Assembly (NCBI GenBank): GCA_009785525.1
Contig: WQWC01000006.1
Span: 1-64,000 of the forward strand
Length of the DNA stretch: 64,000 bases
DNA from: Oscillospiraceae bacterium
Lineage (GTDB): Bacteria > Bacillota > Clostridia > Oscillospirales > Oscillospiraceae
Reading direction: 5' to 3'
Below, one piece after another: positions 1 to 9,055 of this stretch; within the stretch, counting starts at the first letter, position 1, and every line of letters starts with the position of its first letter. The position numbers and the translations under genes were made by a program. The notes under the pieces were generated by a model. It was not told the origin of the DNA, searched no databases, and saw only the letters and a program-made list of their open reading frames with translations.

Positions 1-4
1 GCAA

Positions 5-120
5 GTTGGTGTTTATTACAGTGAGGTCCCACCCGTTCCCTTTCCGAACACGGTAGTTAAGCTCACTTGTGCCGACAATACTCAGCCGGTAACGGCTCGG
101 AAAGATAGGTCTTCGCCAAC
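5..120 (+). rRNA. rrf: 5S ribosomal RNA
   Basis: The sequence shows the conserved 5S core (GTGAGGTCCCACCC, CCGAACACGG, AGTTAAGC). The closing stem GTTGGTG (5-11) pairs with CGCCAAC (114-120), giving a full-length RNA of about 116 nt. The 16S and 23S genes would lie left of the window; this is the 3' end of an rRNA operon that continues into tRNA-Asn. Confidence 0.97.
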
Positions 121-125
121 ATTTT

Positions 126-165
126 TGCCGAATTGGGCGCACTTTTAAATGTGCGCCTCTCGGCA
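126..165 (+). other. Stem-loop between 5S rRNA and tRNA-Asn
   Basis: TGCCGA (126-131) pairs with TCGGCA (160-165), enclosing GGGCGCAC/GTGCGCC. No T-run follows, so it is more likely a processing hairpin in the rRNA-tRNA transcript than a terminator. This role is an inference. Confidence 0.5.
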
Positions 166-171
166 TAACGT

Positions 172-247
172 TCCTCAATAGCTCAGTCGGTAGAGCATGC
201 GGCTGTTAACCGCAGGGTCGTTGGTTCGAGTCCAACTTGGGGAGCCA
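172..247 (+). tRNA. tRNA-Asn (anticodon GTT)
   Basis: Cloverleaf with acceptor TCCTCAA/TTGGGGA, D arm GCTCAGTCGGTAGAGC, anticodon stem TGCGG/CCGCA with loop CTGTTAA (anticodon GTT) and T loop GTTCGAGTC. The CCA is encoded (245-247). It follows 5S rRNA by about 50 nt and is probably co-transcribed with it. Confidence 0.97.
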
Positions 248-252
248 AACAA

Positions 253-306
253 AACAAATCCGAACATTCCGTAAATCTTTTTGATTGCGAAGTGTTCGGA
301 TTTGTT
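253..306 (+). terminator. Rho-independent terminator of the rRNA/tRNA transcript
   Basis: A perfect 14-bp inverted repeat, AACAAATCCGAACA (253-266) and TGTTCGGATTTGTT (293-306), follows tRNA-Asn directly. Confidence 0.8.
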
Positions 307-445
307 ATATCATCGAAAAAATAACAGAAGTGCTGTTTTTGCACAAGTTTAACTCAGCATTTATATTTCATAATTTTTATTAGCAATCCTTGCCTAAATC
401 TGCTATACTTTAAGTTATATTAAAATGGCAGGAGAGAAGCGATTT

Positions 446-1297
446 ATGAAAAAATCTATTTTGGATCTAAACCGCATGGTTGCCGATAGGGAGAAAATTA
501 CTTATCTGACGGCCTATGACTACCTCACGGCGAAATATCAAGAACGCGCCGGGGTTGACATGATCCTTGTCGGTGACTCCATGGGCATGGTAACGCTTGG
601 GTACGACAGTACATATCCGGTAACTATGGACGATATGATCCGCGCATCCAGAGCCGTCCGCCGCGGTGCGCCGAATACGTTCATCATCGGCGATATGCCG
701 TACATGTCGTACCAGGTATCGGACGAACAAGCAGTCGAAAACGCCGGGCGCTTCATCAAAGAAGCAGGCTGCGACGCCGTACAGCTGGAAGGATGCACAC
801 CCGCGATTATCCGCCGGGTTCAGGCGATTGCCGACGCCGGGATTCTCGTATCCGGTCACCTCGGATTACTGCCGCAGTTCGCCGCGCAGCTGGGCGGATT
901 CAAAGCGCAGGGCAGGTCCGCCGTCACGGCTATGAATCTTCTTGACCAGGCTAGGTGCATTGAAGAAGCCGGGGCATGCATGATTCTGCTTGAGGGCGTG
1001 CCGGCAATCGTCGGCAAGGAAATCACCGAACGCGCGGGAGTCCCTATTTTAGGCATCGGCGCAGGGTCACACACGCATGGTCAGCTGTTGATTTATGCCG
1101 ATATGGTAGGGATGTACGACAACTTTACACCAAAATTCGTCCGCAAATACGCCGACATCGGCGCGGAACTGTTGAGAGGGTTCGAGGCGTATTGTGAAGA
1201 CGTGCGTTCCGGCGGGTTCCCGGATGACACGGTCGATTCGTATGTGATATCCGATGAAGAGGCGCAGAAGTTTGAGGATATGCTGCGGCATAGATAG
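446..1297 (+). CDS. panB: 3-methyl-2-oxobutanoate hydroxymethyltransferase (PanB)
   Basis: Catalyses transfer of a hydroxymethyl group from 5,10-methylene-THF to 2-oxoisovalerate, the first committed step of pantothenate and CoA synthesis, in the cytosol. The protein is about 283 residues, normal for the family. Visible motifs are VGDSMGMV near the N-terminus, GDMPYMSY, LEGC, GHLGLLPQ and LGIGAG. The ATG at 446 is preferred over the in-frame ATG at 425 because GGAGAG lies just upstream of it. A possible -10 (TATACT, 404-409) precedes it with only a poor -35. panC and panD are not adjacent, so the pathway must be completed elsewhere or the product exchanged. A palindromic repeat begins immediately after the stop codon. 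Confidence 0.93.
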   Translation: MKKSILDLNRMVADREKITYLTAYDYLTAKYQERAGVDMILVGDSMGMVTLGYDSTYPVTMDDMIRASRAVRRGAPNTFIIGDMPYMSYQVSDEQAVENAGRFIKEAGCDAVQLEGCTPAIIRRVQAIADAGILVSGHLGLLPQFAAQLGGFKAQGRSAVTAMNLLDQARCIEEAGACMILLEGVPAIVGKEITERAGVPILGIGAGSHTHGQLLIYADMVGMYDNFTPKFVRKYADIGAELLRGFEAYCEDVRSGGFPDDTVDSYVISDEEAQKFEDMLRHR

Positions 1298-1317
1298 AGG
1301 GCGATGGCAATCGCCCT
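1298..1317. repeat. Palindromic repeat after panB
   Basis: AGGGCGATGGCAATCGCCCT directly abuts the panB stop. It shares the GATGGCAATC core with the GTAGGGG element family described elsewhere in this window. It may act as a terminator-like hairpin. Confidence 0.7.
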
Positions 1318-1353
1318 GTCGTGCCCTACGCGGGGGCGCACACCATCCCGCAA

Positions 1354-1448
1354 AACCACCCCGCCGTCTGCGGACGGCACCCCTCCGATGGAGGGGTATA
1401 GGGAAATGTCGCACCAAAATTCCCCTCCTCCGCAGGGGCGGGGTGGTT
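1354..1448. repeat. AACCACCCC-ended repeat element
   Basis: Inverted ends AACCACCCCGC (from 1354) and GCGGGGTGGTT (to 1448) enclose smaller hairpins (GCCGTCTGCGGACGGC, CCCCTCC/GGAGGGG). Related copies are at 16980 and 63564, with a fragment at 27172. Located between panB and the URO-D-family gene. Confidence 0.7.
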
Positions 1449-1482
1449 CACCCCACAAACTACAAATACAAGGAGGTACCCC

Positions 1483-2592
1483 ATGAAATACCCAAGACCA
1501 AAATTCAACGATCCCGGCGTGAAAGTTGAGAATAAGCTGCCTGCGTTTGGGATATCACGTGTTGATGTGCCGGTCTTCGACATGCCTATCACCCCGCGTG
1601 AGAATTTTAAGCGGGCGGCGGAGTTCAACAACCCCGTATGGGCGCCGTGTTCGCTGACAGATTTCCAGACCATCATGGCACAGGACGTTGTCTACCGCGA
1701 GGGGGATGACAGCATATTCATCCACACCGATTTCCGTGACCACCGCAACGGCAAGCAAGATTATGAATTTACCGATTGGTTCAATACAATCTGGACATGG
1801 GTTGACTCCGCCGGTGGGGCGATGCTGAAGCCAGGGACGATGTTGTTGGAAGATATTGCCACATGGGAAACGGATTTGAAATGGCCCGACCTCAAAGAGT
1901 GGGATTTTAAATCCAAGGCTGAGGATTATATGAAAAATGAATACGACCCCAGCAGAGTCATGCACTATGACATCGGCAGGGGCTGTACAGAGCGTTTTAT
2001 ATCACTTGTCGGCGGCTATACTGAGGGTATGATAGCCCTCGCCGAAGAGCCGGAAGCAGTCAAAGCCTGGATGGAAAGATACGCCGAGTGGGAGATTGAA
2101 CTGTTCGACACTATCAACTCCCTGTACCCGCTGGACATGGTGACATATCACGACGACTGGGGAACCGAGCGTGATACGTTCTTCTCCGAAAAAATGATGG
2201 AAGCGCTGATATTTGAGCCATCGAAGAAAATAATCAAACATATTCAGAGCAAAGGCGTGAAGTTTGAGCTGCATACCTGCGGCAATATCACGCGGTTCAT
2301 GCCGTATATCCTTGACCTGAATGCGGACTTTTTACAATTACAGTTCCGCGCGGTTGACTTGCCGGAGCTGAAGGCCAAGTACGGCAACAAAGTCGGCTTC
2401 TGCTCCCCTATTGACGGGTACGAGCCAGGCTTGCCGCGTGAGAAAGTTCTGCAACTGGTGCGTGATTCGGTTGATAAGTACGCCCCAAACGGCGGCGCGT
2501 ACTTCATGCTGGGTTCAGGAGACATGGAAGAGCAATGGGACATGCTGGCGGAGCTGTATATGTATAGCCGCGAGTTTTATGAGAAGGGATAG
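1483..2592 (+). CDS. Uroporphyrinogen decarboxylase-family protein (MtaA/CmuA-like)
   Basis: A 369-residue protein of the URO-D fold (PF01208 type), the group that in anaerobes includes corrinoid-dependent methyltransferases rather than true haem enzymes. The C-terminal half carries HTCGN, matching the His-X-Cys part of the zinc site of MtaA-type methyltransferases, and a Cys about 35 residues later in VGFCSPIDG. The start has an excellent RBS (AAGGAGG before ATG 1483). No corrinoid protein or haem gene is adjacent, so the substrate cannot be assigned. A demethylation or methyl-transfer role is an inference from the family. It stands alone between two repeat elements. Confidence 0.8.
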   Translation: MKYPRPKFNDPGVKVENKLPAFGISRVDVPVFDMPITPRENFKRAAEFNNPVWAPCSLTDFQTIMAQDVVYREGDDSIFIHTDFRDHRNGKQDYEFTDWFNTIWTWVDSAGGAMLKPGTMLLEDIATWETDLKWPDLKEWDFKSKAEDYMKNEYDPSRVMHYDIGRGCTERFISLVGGYTEGMIALAEEPEAVKAWMERYAEWEIELFDTINSLYPLDMVTYHDDWGTERDTFFSEKMMEALIFEPSKKIIKHIQSKGVKFELHTCGNITRFMPYILDLNADFLQLQFRAVDLPELKAKYGNKVGFCSPIDGYEPGLPREKVLQLVRDSVDKYAPNGGAYFMLGSGDMEEQWDMLAELYMYSREFYEKG

Positions 2593-2615
2593 TTATGGGG
2601 AGTTGCAGAGACCAT

Positions 2616-2731
2616 GTAGGGGCGCGCATTGCGCGTCCGCCATACCCCCGCCTCTCTCATAAACCCCCGCATGGAGTTTTGCCGCGAAAAACAAACCAAA
2701 CGTACCACGGACGGTCAATGGCCGCCCCTAC
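2616..2731. repeat. Composite GTAGGGG...CCCCTAC element; supplies mfd stop codon
   Basis: Left end GTAGGGG plus hairpin CGCGCATTGCGCG; right end GGTCAATGGCCGCCCCTAC. The CTA at 2728-2730, inside the right end, is the mfd TAG stop on the minus strand. Confidence 0.85.
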
Positions 2732-5700
2732 GAAGGGTGCGATGTAATCGCCGCCGCATAATCTCGTATAAACCGGAGGGCCTCTTCCAATACGGAGGGG
2801 CCTTCTATTTTTACCGCCACTGTCGGCTCTGCTCCAGCGACGACTCGCACGCGGCCGCGGTATTGCGGCAGGGCGTACAGATACGAGATTTTGTCCATAT
2901 TGAAGTCGGCGACTTTCAAGCGCAGCTGGCCGTCTTTTTGCGATATTTCGGTAAATCCGGCTCTCGCGGCTTCGCCCCGCAGCAATGCGACTGAGGTCAG
3001 GGCGACCACTTGATCCGGCGGATCGCCGTAGCGGTCTATCAATTCGTCCAGCATTTCATCGCGGTCTTCCGCCGTCCTGATTGTGGCAATCCGGCGGTAG
3101 ATGTCCATACGCTCACTGCCGGAGCTGATGTATTTTTCCGGGATTCCCGCAGATAGGTTTAAATCCGCAGGGCAGTCAGCCGTTTGTTTCGGCGGCTCGC
3201 CCTTTTCTTCCAGCACAGCTTCTTCCAATAATTTCAAGTACATGTCATAGCCAACACTCAGCATATGACCCGATTGCTCCGCGCCCAGCAAGCTCCCGGC
3301 TCCGCGAATCTCTAGGTCACGCAGCGCTATCTTGAATCCGGAGTTGAACTCCGCAAATTCACGCAATGCCGACAGCCGCTTTTCCGCGATTTCCGACAGC
3401 GCTTTCCCGCGCCGGAACGTGAAGTAGGCATATGCCCGCCGTTGCGATCTGCCAACGCGTCCGCGAATCTGGTGCAGCTGCGCCAGCCCCAAGTGATCCG
3501 CGTTTTCGACGATCAGCGTATTGACGTTCGGGATATCGATGCCGGACTCGATGATCGTCGTGCAAATCAGCACATCCACCTCGCCGGAGGTGACGCGCTC
3601 CATCACGTCGGACAGCGTGTCCTCATCCATCCTGCCGTGCGCGACGGCGAGGCGGACATCTTCGCCCAGCATTTCTTTCAACCGGGCGGTAACCCGCAGG
3701 ATGTTTTCAATCCTGTTGTGCAGATAATATACCTGCCCACCGCGCGATATCTCGCGCCGCATTGCCTCTGCCAAGACGCCCCAGTCATGCTCCAGCACGT
3801 AAGTCTGCACCGGGCGGCGAGACTGCGGAGGCTCTTCTATCGTTGACATGTCGCGGATTCCCGACAGCGCCATGTTCAGTGTCCGTGGTATCGGCGTGGC
3901 GGAGAGCGTCAGGACATCCACGTCTTTGGCGAGCGCTTTCAGCTTCTCTTTATGCGACACGCCAAATCGCTGCTCTTCGTCTATTACCAACAGACCCAGC
4001 TTCGCGAATGTGACATCCTTTTGAATCAGCCTATGTGTGCCGATAACTAAATCTATTGAACCAAGCTCTATTTCCCGCAGGCTTTTCTTTATCTCAGCAG
4101 CTGATTTGAACCGGCTCAATACAGCGATATTGACCGGATACCCCGCGAATCTGCGCACGGATGTAATAAAATGCTGCTGCGCCAGAACCGTTGTCGGGAC
4201 CAGGATCGCCGCCTGGCAGCCGCCCAAAATGCACTTCATCACCGCCCGCAGCGCGACTTCGGTCTTGCCGTACCCTACATCCCCGCATAAAAGGCGATCC
4301 ATCGGGGTCGGCTGTTCCATGTCTTTTTTGATTTCCTCGACGCATTTCAGCTGGTCGTCGGTCTCTTCGTATGTGAAGCGCTCCTCAAATTCCGTCTGCC
4401 ACACCGCATCTTTCGGGAACGCGCGGCCACGCACTTTTTGCCGTGCCGAATACAGCTGTATCAGCTCCTGCGCCATTTCCCGCGCCGCGCTTTTCGCCCG
4501 CGTTTTCGCGCGAGTCCAATCCGCACCGTCCATTTTAGATAATTTAACCGTCTTTTTCCCGCCCACGCCATCATCGCCGCCGCCGATGTATTTCGCCACC
4601 ATGTCCAGCTGAGTCGCCGGGACGTACAGACTATCGGTACCCGCGTAGGCGATTTTTACGTAATCTTTCCACACATCATCCACTTGCAGGCGCACAAATC
4701 CGGTGAACCGGCCGATTCCGTACTGCTCGTGGACGACCAAGTCTCCCGGTGAGAGGTCGGAGAAGCTTTGTAATCGCTGCCGTGTCGTTTCCTGCTTCAC
4801 GCGCCTGCCTTTCCGCACCGGGCGTGCGCGGGCGAAAAATTGCCCCTCTGTTATCACCGCCAATTTTAAATCAGAATATTCCATGCCATCCAACAATCCG
4901 CCGAGAGTCAGGATACATTCGCCGTAATCTGGCAACGATTCCAACGCGTAATCCAACCCCGACGGCACGCCGCGTTCTTGCAAATGGTCGTGCAAAATCC
5001 CCGCCCGGCGTGTATCGGCGCAGAGGACTACCGTTCTATAACCCGCATCCCGGTAGTGTTCGATGTCGGACAGCGCGGTCTCCAGGCTTCCGCCGTATGC
5101 GGGCAACCGCTTGGCGTTTATATTCATCTGCGTACGCAGCGGCCACGGATACTCGGATTTTGGGAAACTCTCAGCCAGTATCAAATTGTGCCGCTCCGCC
5201 CACGTGGCGAAGCCGTTCCAATCTTCGGCAAACCGCACGAGGCTGGAGTCCAGCACACCTGCCTCCAGCAGCGCAACGCAGTCTTCAGCCAAGAGACGCG
5301 TATAATTTTCCGCCGTCTCTTTCACCCGCACGGAGTCGGACAAGATCACCACCGCGTCACGCGGCAAATAATCCAACGCGGTGGCGAACGGATATATCAG
5401 CTCCAAATACCGGTCAGCACCAGTTGACAACTGATAGCTGACTGTCGGTAATTTGGCTTCGGCACGGCGTTTTTCCAAGGCTTCGATTTCTTGCTCCAAT
5501 CCAAATAATCCATTCGGATGTAGCTCCGGCAGCGCCTCGGCGGCTGGAGAGATTCGCGCCTCTTGCAGGTTCTCAGTCCGCCGCTGTGTCTCAGGATCAA
5601 ACGCGCCCATCGCGTCTATTTCGTCACCGAAAAACTCGCAACGCACCGGCGTTTCGTGGGACGGTGAGAAAAAGTCCAGAATTCCGCCACGGATGGCAAA

Positions 5701-6213
5701 CTGACCCGCTGATTCTACTTGATCCACGCGGCTGTACCCGCATTTCACCAGATGATCTGCCACGGATGTAAGCGTCAAGTTTCCGCCCTGACGCAATATA
5801 AGTGTTGATTCTTTGAGCAAATCAGGCGGAATTGTCCGCTGCAACGCGCCGGGAATTGTCATAATCGCAACCCGTGCAGAGCCTCCCGCCAAAGCTGACA
5901 GCCCACGGATCCGCCGCCGCTCGAACTCACGCGCCACAGCTTCGGCATTATAGAATGTGAATTCGCGCGCGGCGATCATTGTAACCGGCGACTCCGGAGT
6001 CGCCATAAACGCCGACGCGGCAGAATAGAGGCGCGCGGCCTCGTCTTCATCGGCGCAAATCAGGCAAACAGGGCGATCTTGGGCAATCGCCGCTGCGATA
6101 TGGGCGCGATGAATCTCCGCCGTGCCGGTCAATGCGGCAGGCGTTTCGGAAAGGCTTTCCAGCAATCTGCGGATCTCGGGATCATCCCGCAGTGCGGTTG
6201 TTAGTTGATGCAT
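2728..6213 (-). CDS. mfd: Transcription-repair coupling factor Mfd
   Basis: An ATP-driven DNA translocase of 1161 residues that removes RNA polymerase stalled at lesions and recruits UvrA. Layout: UvrB-like N-terminal modules; a CarD-like polymerase-interacting domain near residue 495 (VVHEQYGIGRF); the RecG-like motor with Walker A GDVGYGKTE near 646, Walker B IDEEQRFGV near 744 and GRVGRSQRRAYAYF; then a TRCF C-terminal domain. The start (ATG, 6213) has AAGGAG upstream. A perfect parS site lies about 33 nt upstream. The TAG stop sits within a repeat-element end, so the last residues (TSHPS) abut repeat-derived sequence. Confidence 0.97.
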   Translation of the reverse strand: MHQLTTALRDDPEIRRLLESLSETPAALTGTAEIHRAHIAAAIAQDRPVCLICADEDEAARLYSAASAFMATPESPVTMIAAREFTFYNAEAVAREFERRRIRGLSALAGGSARVAIMTIPGALQRTIPPDLLKESTLILRQGGNLTLTSVADHLVKCGYSRVDQVESAGQFAIRGGILDFFSPSHETPVRCEFFGDEIDAMGAFDPETQRRTENLQEARISPAAEALPELHPNGLFGLEQEIEALEKRRAEAKLPTVSYQLSTGADRYLELIYPFATALDYLPRDAVVILSDSVRVKETAENYTRLLAEDCVALLEAGVLDSSLVRFAEDWNGFATWAERHNLILAESFPKSEYPWPLRTQMNINAKRLPAYGGSLETALSDIEHYRDAGYRTVVLCADTRRAGILHDHLQERGVPSGLDYALESLPDYGECILTLGGLLDGMEYSDLKLAVITEGQFFARARPVRKGRRVKQETTRQRLQSFSDLSPGDLVVHEQYGIGRFTGFVRLQVDDVWKDYVKIAYAGTDSLYVPATQLDMVAKYIGGGDDGVGGKKTVKLSKMDGADWTRAKTRAKSAAREMAQELIQLYSARQKVRGRAFPKDAVWQTEFEERFTYEETDDQLKCVEEIKKDMEQPTPMDRLLCGDVGYGKTEVALRAVMKCILGGCQAAILVPTTVLAQQHFITSVRRFAGYPVNIAVLSRFKSAAEIKKSLREIELGSIDLVIGTHRLIQKDVTFAKLGLLVIDEEQRFGVSHKEKLKALAKDVDVLTLSATPIPRTLNMALSGIRDMSTIEEPPQSRRPVQTYVLEHDWGVLAEAMRREISRGGQVYYLHNRIENILRVTARLKEMLGEDVRLAVAHGRMDEDTLSDVMERVTSGEVDVLICTTIIESGIDIPNVNTLIVENADHLGLAQLHQIRGRVGRSQRRAYAYFTFRRGKALSEIAEKRLSALREFAEFNSGFKIALRDLEIRGAGSLLGAEQSGHMLSVGYDMYLKLLEEAVLEEKGEPPKQTADCPADLNLSAGIPEKYISSGSERMDIYRRIATIRTAEDRDEMLDELIDRYGDPPDQVVALTSVALLRGEAARAGFTEISQKDGQLRLKVADFNMDKISYLYALPQYRGRVRVVAGAEPTVAVKIEGPSVLEEALRFIRDYAAAITSHPS

Positions 6214-6245
6214 GGAACACTCCTTGTTATGAAATTAGGACAAAA

Positions 6246-6261
6246 TGTTTCACGTGAAACA
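6246..6261. promoter_or_regulatory. parS: parS centromere-like site 1
   Basis: TGTTTCACGTGAAACA is a perfect 16-bp palindrome matching the Bacillus parS consensus (TGTTNCACGTGAAACA). It lies between mfd and rsmG, with parB encoded about 3 kb away. ParB is expected to load here and spread. Confidence 0.96.
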
Positions 6262-6264
6262 TTT

Positions 6265-6978
6265 TCACAAAGGCGATCGTTTAATCTTAGCAAATCGACG
6301 CGGATAAGTAGCGGGTGTCGGTGAAACCTTCCGTATTACCACAACGCGCCGCAGGTCGCCGCCAGGGATCGTATAATCGGCACAACTCGGCGGGAACTCC
6401 GCGCCCAGCGTCTCAATCGCGGTGCGGGATTCAGCAATTTCCGTGTCCGAATCGGCAGATTTCATCGCCAGAAACACACCGCCCGGCTTGACGAAAGGCA
6501 AGCAGAGCTCACAAAGCTCCGGCAATCGTGCAACCGCGCGAGAGACGACGATGTCGTACGATTCGCGATACTGCGGCTCGTGAGCCAGTTCCTCGGCGCG
6601 GGCGTGCAGACATTCCGCCGGAACCTCAAGCTCCGCGCACAGATTCTCAACAAACTGCACACGCTTATCAGTGGCATCCAGCAGCGTCAAGTCAATCGAA
6701 GGCACGGCGATTTTCAACGGCAACCCAGGAAACCCTGCGCCGGAGCCGATGTCGATTACTCGTGCAGCGTCAAATGCGGCGAATCGCAGCAATGCCAGCG
6801 AATCCAGGAAGTGAAGACGTGCAATTTCATCCACGCCGGACAGCGCGGTGAGATTTTGACGGTGATTTTCAGCATCCAACAGGCGATAATACGCCCCAAA
6901 AGCTGCAACAGCATTCGGCGATAGGGCAATTCCAAGTTCATTCGCGCCGGATTTCAGAATTGTGGCAAGCGCTGTCAT
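6265..6978 (-). CDS. rsmG: 16S rRNA (guanine527-N7)-methyltransferase RsmG
   Basis: An AdoMet-dependent enzyme that modifies G527 of 16S rRNA; its loss gives low-level streptomycin resistance in other bacteria. It has 237 residues, family-typical. The AdoMet-binding loop is VIDIGSGAGFPGLPLK (about 93-108), followed by the acidic motif LLDATDKR and the motif VVSRAVARL. The ATG at 6976-6978 overlaps the stop of mscL by 4 nt (ATGA), so the two are translationally coupled. In many Bacillota rsmG sits beside parAB near oriC, as here. Confidence 0.96.
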   Translation of the reverse strand: MTALATILKSGANELGIALSPNAVAAFGAYYRLLDAENHRQNLTALSGVDEIARLHFLDSLALLRFAAFDAARVIDIGSGAGFPGLPLKIAVPSIDLTLLDATDKRVQFVENLCAELEVPAECLHARAEELAHEPQYRESYDIVVSRAVARLPELCELCLPFVKPGGVFLAMKSADSDTEIAESRTAIETLGAEFPPSCADYTIPGGDLRRVVVIRKVSPTPATYPRRFAKIKRSPL

Positions 6979-7409
6979 GGCTTGTCTGCTTTCTGCTTCA
7001 GCAAATCGCGGATTTCGGTCAGCAGAAGTTCTTCCTTGCTCGGCTCTGGCGGTGCGGGCGGCTCTTCAATGTGCTTTTTGCGGAGTCTGTTTATAAACCT
7101 GATAAGCAAAAAAACAGTGAATGCCACGGCAATAAAGTCTACCAGGTTGTTCAGAAAAGCGCCGATTCCCAATACCGCAGGCTCTGCCGAGCCATACAAA
7201 CGCGGGATTATTATCTCCCACGATGCAAAATCTACACCAATAATAAGACCGACAAGCGGCATTATAAGGTTCCCGACCAGTGATGATACAAGCGCGGTAA
7301 ACGCGCCGCCGACAATGATACCGACAGCCATGTCCATCATATTGCCTCGTATCGCGAATGTCTTGAATTCACCAAAAAACCGCTTAGCCCTTTTCAATTC
7401 GTTTGACAA
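6975..7409 (-). CDS. mscL: Large-conductance mechanosensitive channel MscL
   Basis: A membrane tension valve that releases solutes on hypo-osmotic shock. From the TTG at 7409 it has 144 residues. AAGGAGG lies 8 nt upstream of that TTG, so I reject a longer reading frame that extends to 7526. The sequence shows the N-terminal amphipathic stretch, TM1 (AVGIIVGGAFTALVSSLVG), a periplasmic loop, TM2 (FIAVAFTVFLLIRFINRL) and a charged C-terminal helix ending in KQKADKP. It is the first gene of a coupled pair with rsmG. Confidence 0.93.
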   Translation of the reverse strand: MSNELKRAKRFFGEFKTFAIRGNMMDMAVGIIVGGAFTALVSSLVGNLIMPLVGLIIGVDFASWEIIIPRLYGSAEPAVLGIGAFLNNLVDFIAVAFTVFLLIRFINRLRKKHIEEPPAPPEPSKEELLLTEIRDLLKQKADKP

Positions 7410-7503
7410 TGCACAAACCTCCTTTTTATATCCGATGTGAATATGATGCACGACATCGGGGATCGCAGCCCTCTGCGGTCCCCCGTTCCCGTGTGAATTC
7501 AAA

Positions 7504-7541
7504 AGGCGGGATTTCTCAAGACGCAAACGCCCAAATCCCGC
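7504..7541 (-). terminator. Terminator downstream of serS
   Basis: GGCGGGATTT (7504-7513) and AAATCCCGCC (7532-7541) form a 10-bp hairpin. Read on the minus strand it follows the serS stop and ends in CCGCCTTTTG. Confidence 0.75.
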
Positions 7542-7553
7542 CGATCATACAAT

Positions 7554-8849
7554 TTACACACCCCTTGGGGGAATTAATTCCAACCCACCAAGATACTTCC
7601 GCAGAACCTCAGGCACAATCACACTTCCATCTTTCTGCTGATTCTGTTCGACCAATGCTGGCAGAACACGGCTTGTCGCAAGGCCGGAGCCGTTCAGCGT
7701 GTGCATAAACTCCGTCTTCCCGCCCGCGCCGCGTTTGAAGCGCATTTGTCCGCGCCGGGACTGATACTCGCGCGCGTTCGACACGCTGGAGACTTCTTTG
7801 TACCCGTTCATCGACGGAATCAGGATTTCAATATCATACGTCCGCGACATCGCCGGACTGCAATCCCCGGCGGCAAGCTTAACAGTGCGGAAGTGGAATT
7901 TCAGCCCGGCCAGCAAGGCTTCCGCCTTGCCGACAAGCTCATCAAACGCGGCGTCAGAGCCTTCCGGAGTCGTGAATTGCACCATTTCCACCTTGTTGAA
8001 CTGGTGTCCGCGAACCATCCCGCGCTCATCCGCACCGTATGTCCCGGCCTCACGCCTGAAACACGGCGTGTATGATATATACTTTTTCGGCAGATCGGAT
8101 TCCTGTAAAATCTCATCCCGATGCAGCGAAACCAGCGCGGATTCCGCAGTCGGCAGCATATAGTGCCGCCTGTTGTCGGACGGATTTTCGATCCAGTAAT
8201 CCTCATCCTCAAACTTCGGGAACTGCCCTGCCGTAAATCCGCACTCATACTCCAGCATATGCGGGACAAGCAGGAACTCGTATCCGTCTGCAATGTGGGT
8301 GTCGATAAAATAACTCAGCAACGCCCATTCCAGCTGCGCGCCGAGACCACGATAAATCCAAAACCCGCTTCCCGCAAGCTTTGCGCCGCGCGGATAGTCG
8401 ATCAATCCCAGGTCGGTACACAAATCCACATGATTGCTCGGCGGGAAGTCCAGCTCCAGCGGCCCCCCGTAGTAGCGTATCGGCTCATTATTCTCCTTGC
8501 CGCCGGGGGTTAAATCCTCATCAGGCGGATTTGGCAAGCGGTGCATGATATTGTCCAGCTCATTTCCCACATCCCGCAACTTAAGCTCGGCGGCGCGGAT
8601 TTTCTCTTTTAGCCCGTTAAGCTCGGCCTGCAACGCAGATACATCCCCGCCCTCGCGTTTAAGTTTAGGGAACTCTTTGGAAAGCTTATTCTGCTCCGCC
8701 TTTGCAGACTCAACATCGCCCAGAATCTCCCGCCGCTCTCGGTCAAGGCGTATTACCGAATCTATCTCCGTGGAGCAGTCAAAACCCTTGTTAGAGAGCA
8801 GTTGAATAATCCGTTCCGGCGTTTCGCGTATTAATTTTATATCTATCAA
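7554..8849 (-). CDS. serS: Seryl-tRNA synthetase
   Basis: Charges tRNA-Ser with serine. Class II synthetase of 431 residues. It has an N-terminal long coiled-coil arm (about 30-105) that holds the tRNA variable arm, motif 2 CFRREAGTYGADERG near 270, and motif 3 LNGSGLATSRVLPALVE near 385. The first codon is TTG (8847-8849), and its TG forms the TGA stop of the upstream small membrane protein (TTGA overlap), with GAGGAGGGTGAGG as RBS. This makes serS the last gene of a parA-parB-small protein-serS transcript. A terminator follows. Confidence 0.96.
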   Translation of the reverse strand: MIDIKLIRETPERIIQLLSNKGFDCSTEIDSVIRLDRERREILGDVESAKAEQNKLSKEFPKLKREGGDVSALQAELNGLKEKIRAAELKLRDVGNELDNIMHRLPNPPDEDLTPGGKENNEPIRYYGGPLELDFPPSNHVDLCTDLGLIDYPRGAKLAGSGFWIYRGLGAQLEWALLSYFIDTHIADGYEFLLVPHMLEYECGFTAGQFPKFEDEDYWIENPSDNRRHYMLPTAESALVSLHRDEILQESDLPKKYISYTPCFRREAGTYGADERGMVRGHQFNKVEMVQFTTPEGSDAAFDELVGKAEALLAGLKFHFRTVKLAAGDCSPAMSRTYDIEILIPSMNGYKEVSSVSNAREYQSRRGQMRFKRGAGGKTEFMHTLNGSGLATSRVLPALVEQNQQKDGSVIVPEVLRKYLGGLELIPPRGV

Positions 8850-9055
8850 GCTTCCTCACCCTCCTCAAACGGCACGATGGCGCAAAATTCTTCAATTACA
8901 GGCAACTCGGCGGAGCTGGCCTGCGTCCTGGCACCGGAAAAATGCGAAATTACGATTATAATTATCGCCGCGATCAACATAACGGCGGCGTATCGTGCCA
9001 CTTTCAGCCGTGCGTCTTTGGCACGGCGGCGCGGTTGTGTGTCTTCTTTACTCAT
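8846..9055 (-). CDS. Small single-pass membrane protein between parB and serS
   Basis: A 69-residue protein with a basic N-terminal region (about 1-22, RRRAKDARLK), one hydrophobic segment (about 24-42, AVMLIAAIIIIVISHF) and an acidic tail (FEEGEEA). I do not recognise a family. It overlaps the end of parB by 8 nt, using GGGGGAGG inside parB as RBS, and the start of serS by 4 nt. Both overlaps indicate that it is a real, translated gene. It is predicted to be membrane anchored with the basic end in the cytoplasm. A link to chromosome segregation is only suggested by position. Confidence 0.75.
   Translation of the reverse strand: MSKEDTQPRRRAKDARLKVARYAAVMLIAAIIIIVISHFSGARTQASSAELPVIEEFCAIVPFEEGEEA

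Noticed and set aside
2629..2994. Plus-strand frame overlapping the end of mfd
   Set aside because: It starts in a repeat and is antisense to the well-supported mfd C-terminus.
8121..8513. Long plus-strand frames antisense to serS, and similar ones antisense to mutS, gyrA and mfd
   Set aside because: Mirror frames of conserved genes; no RBS or domain evidence.
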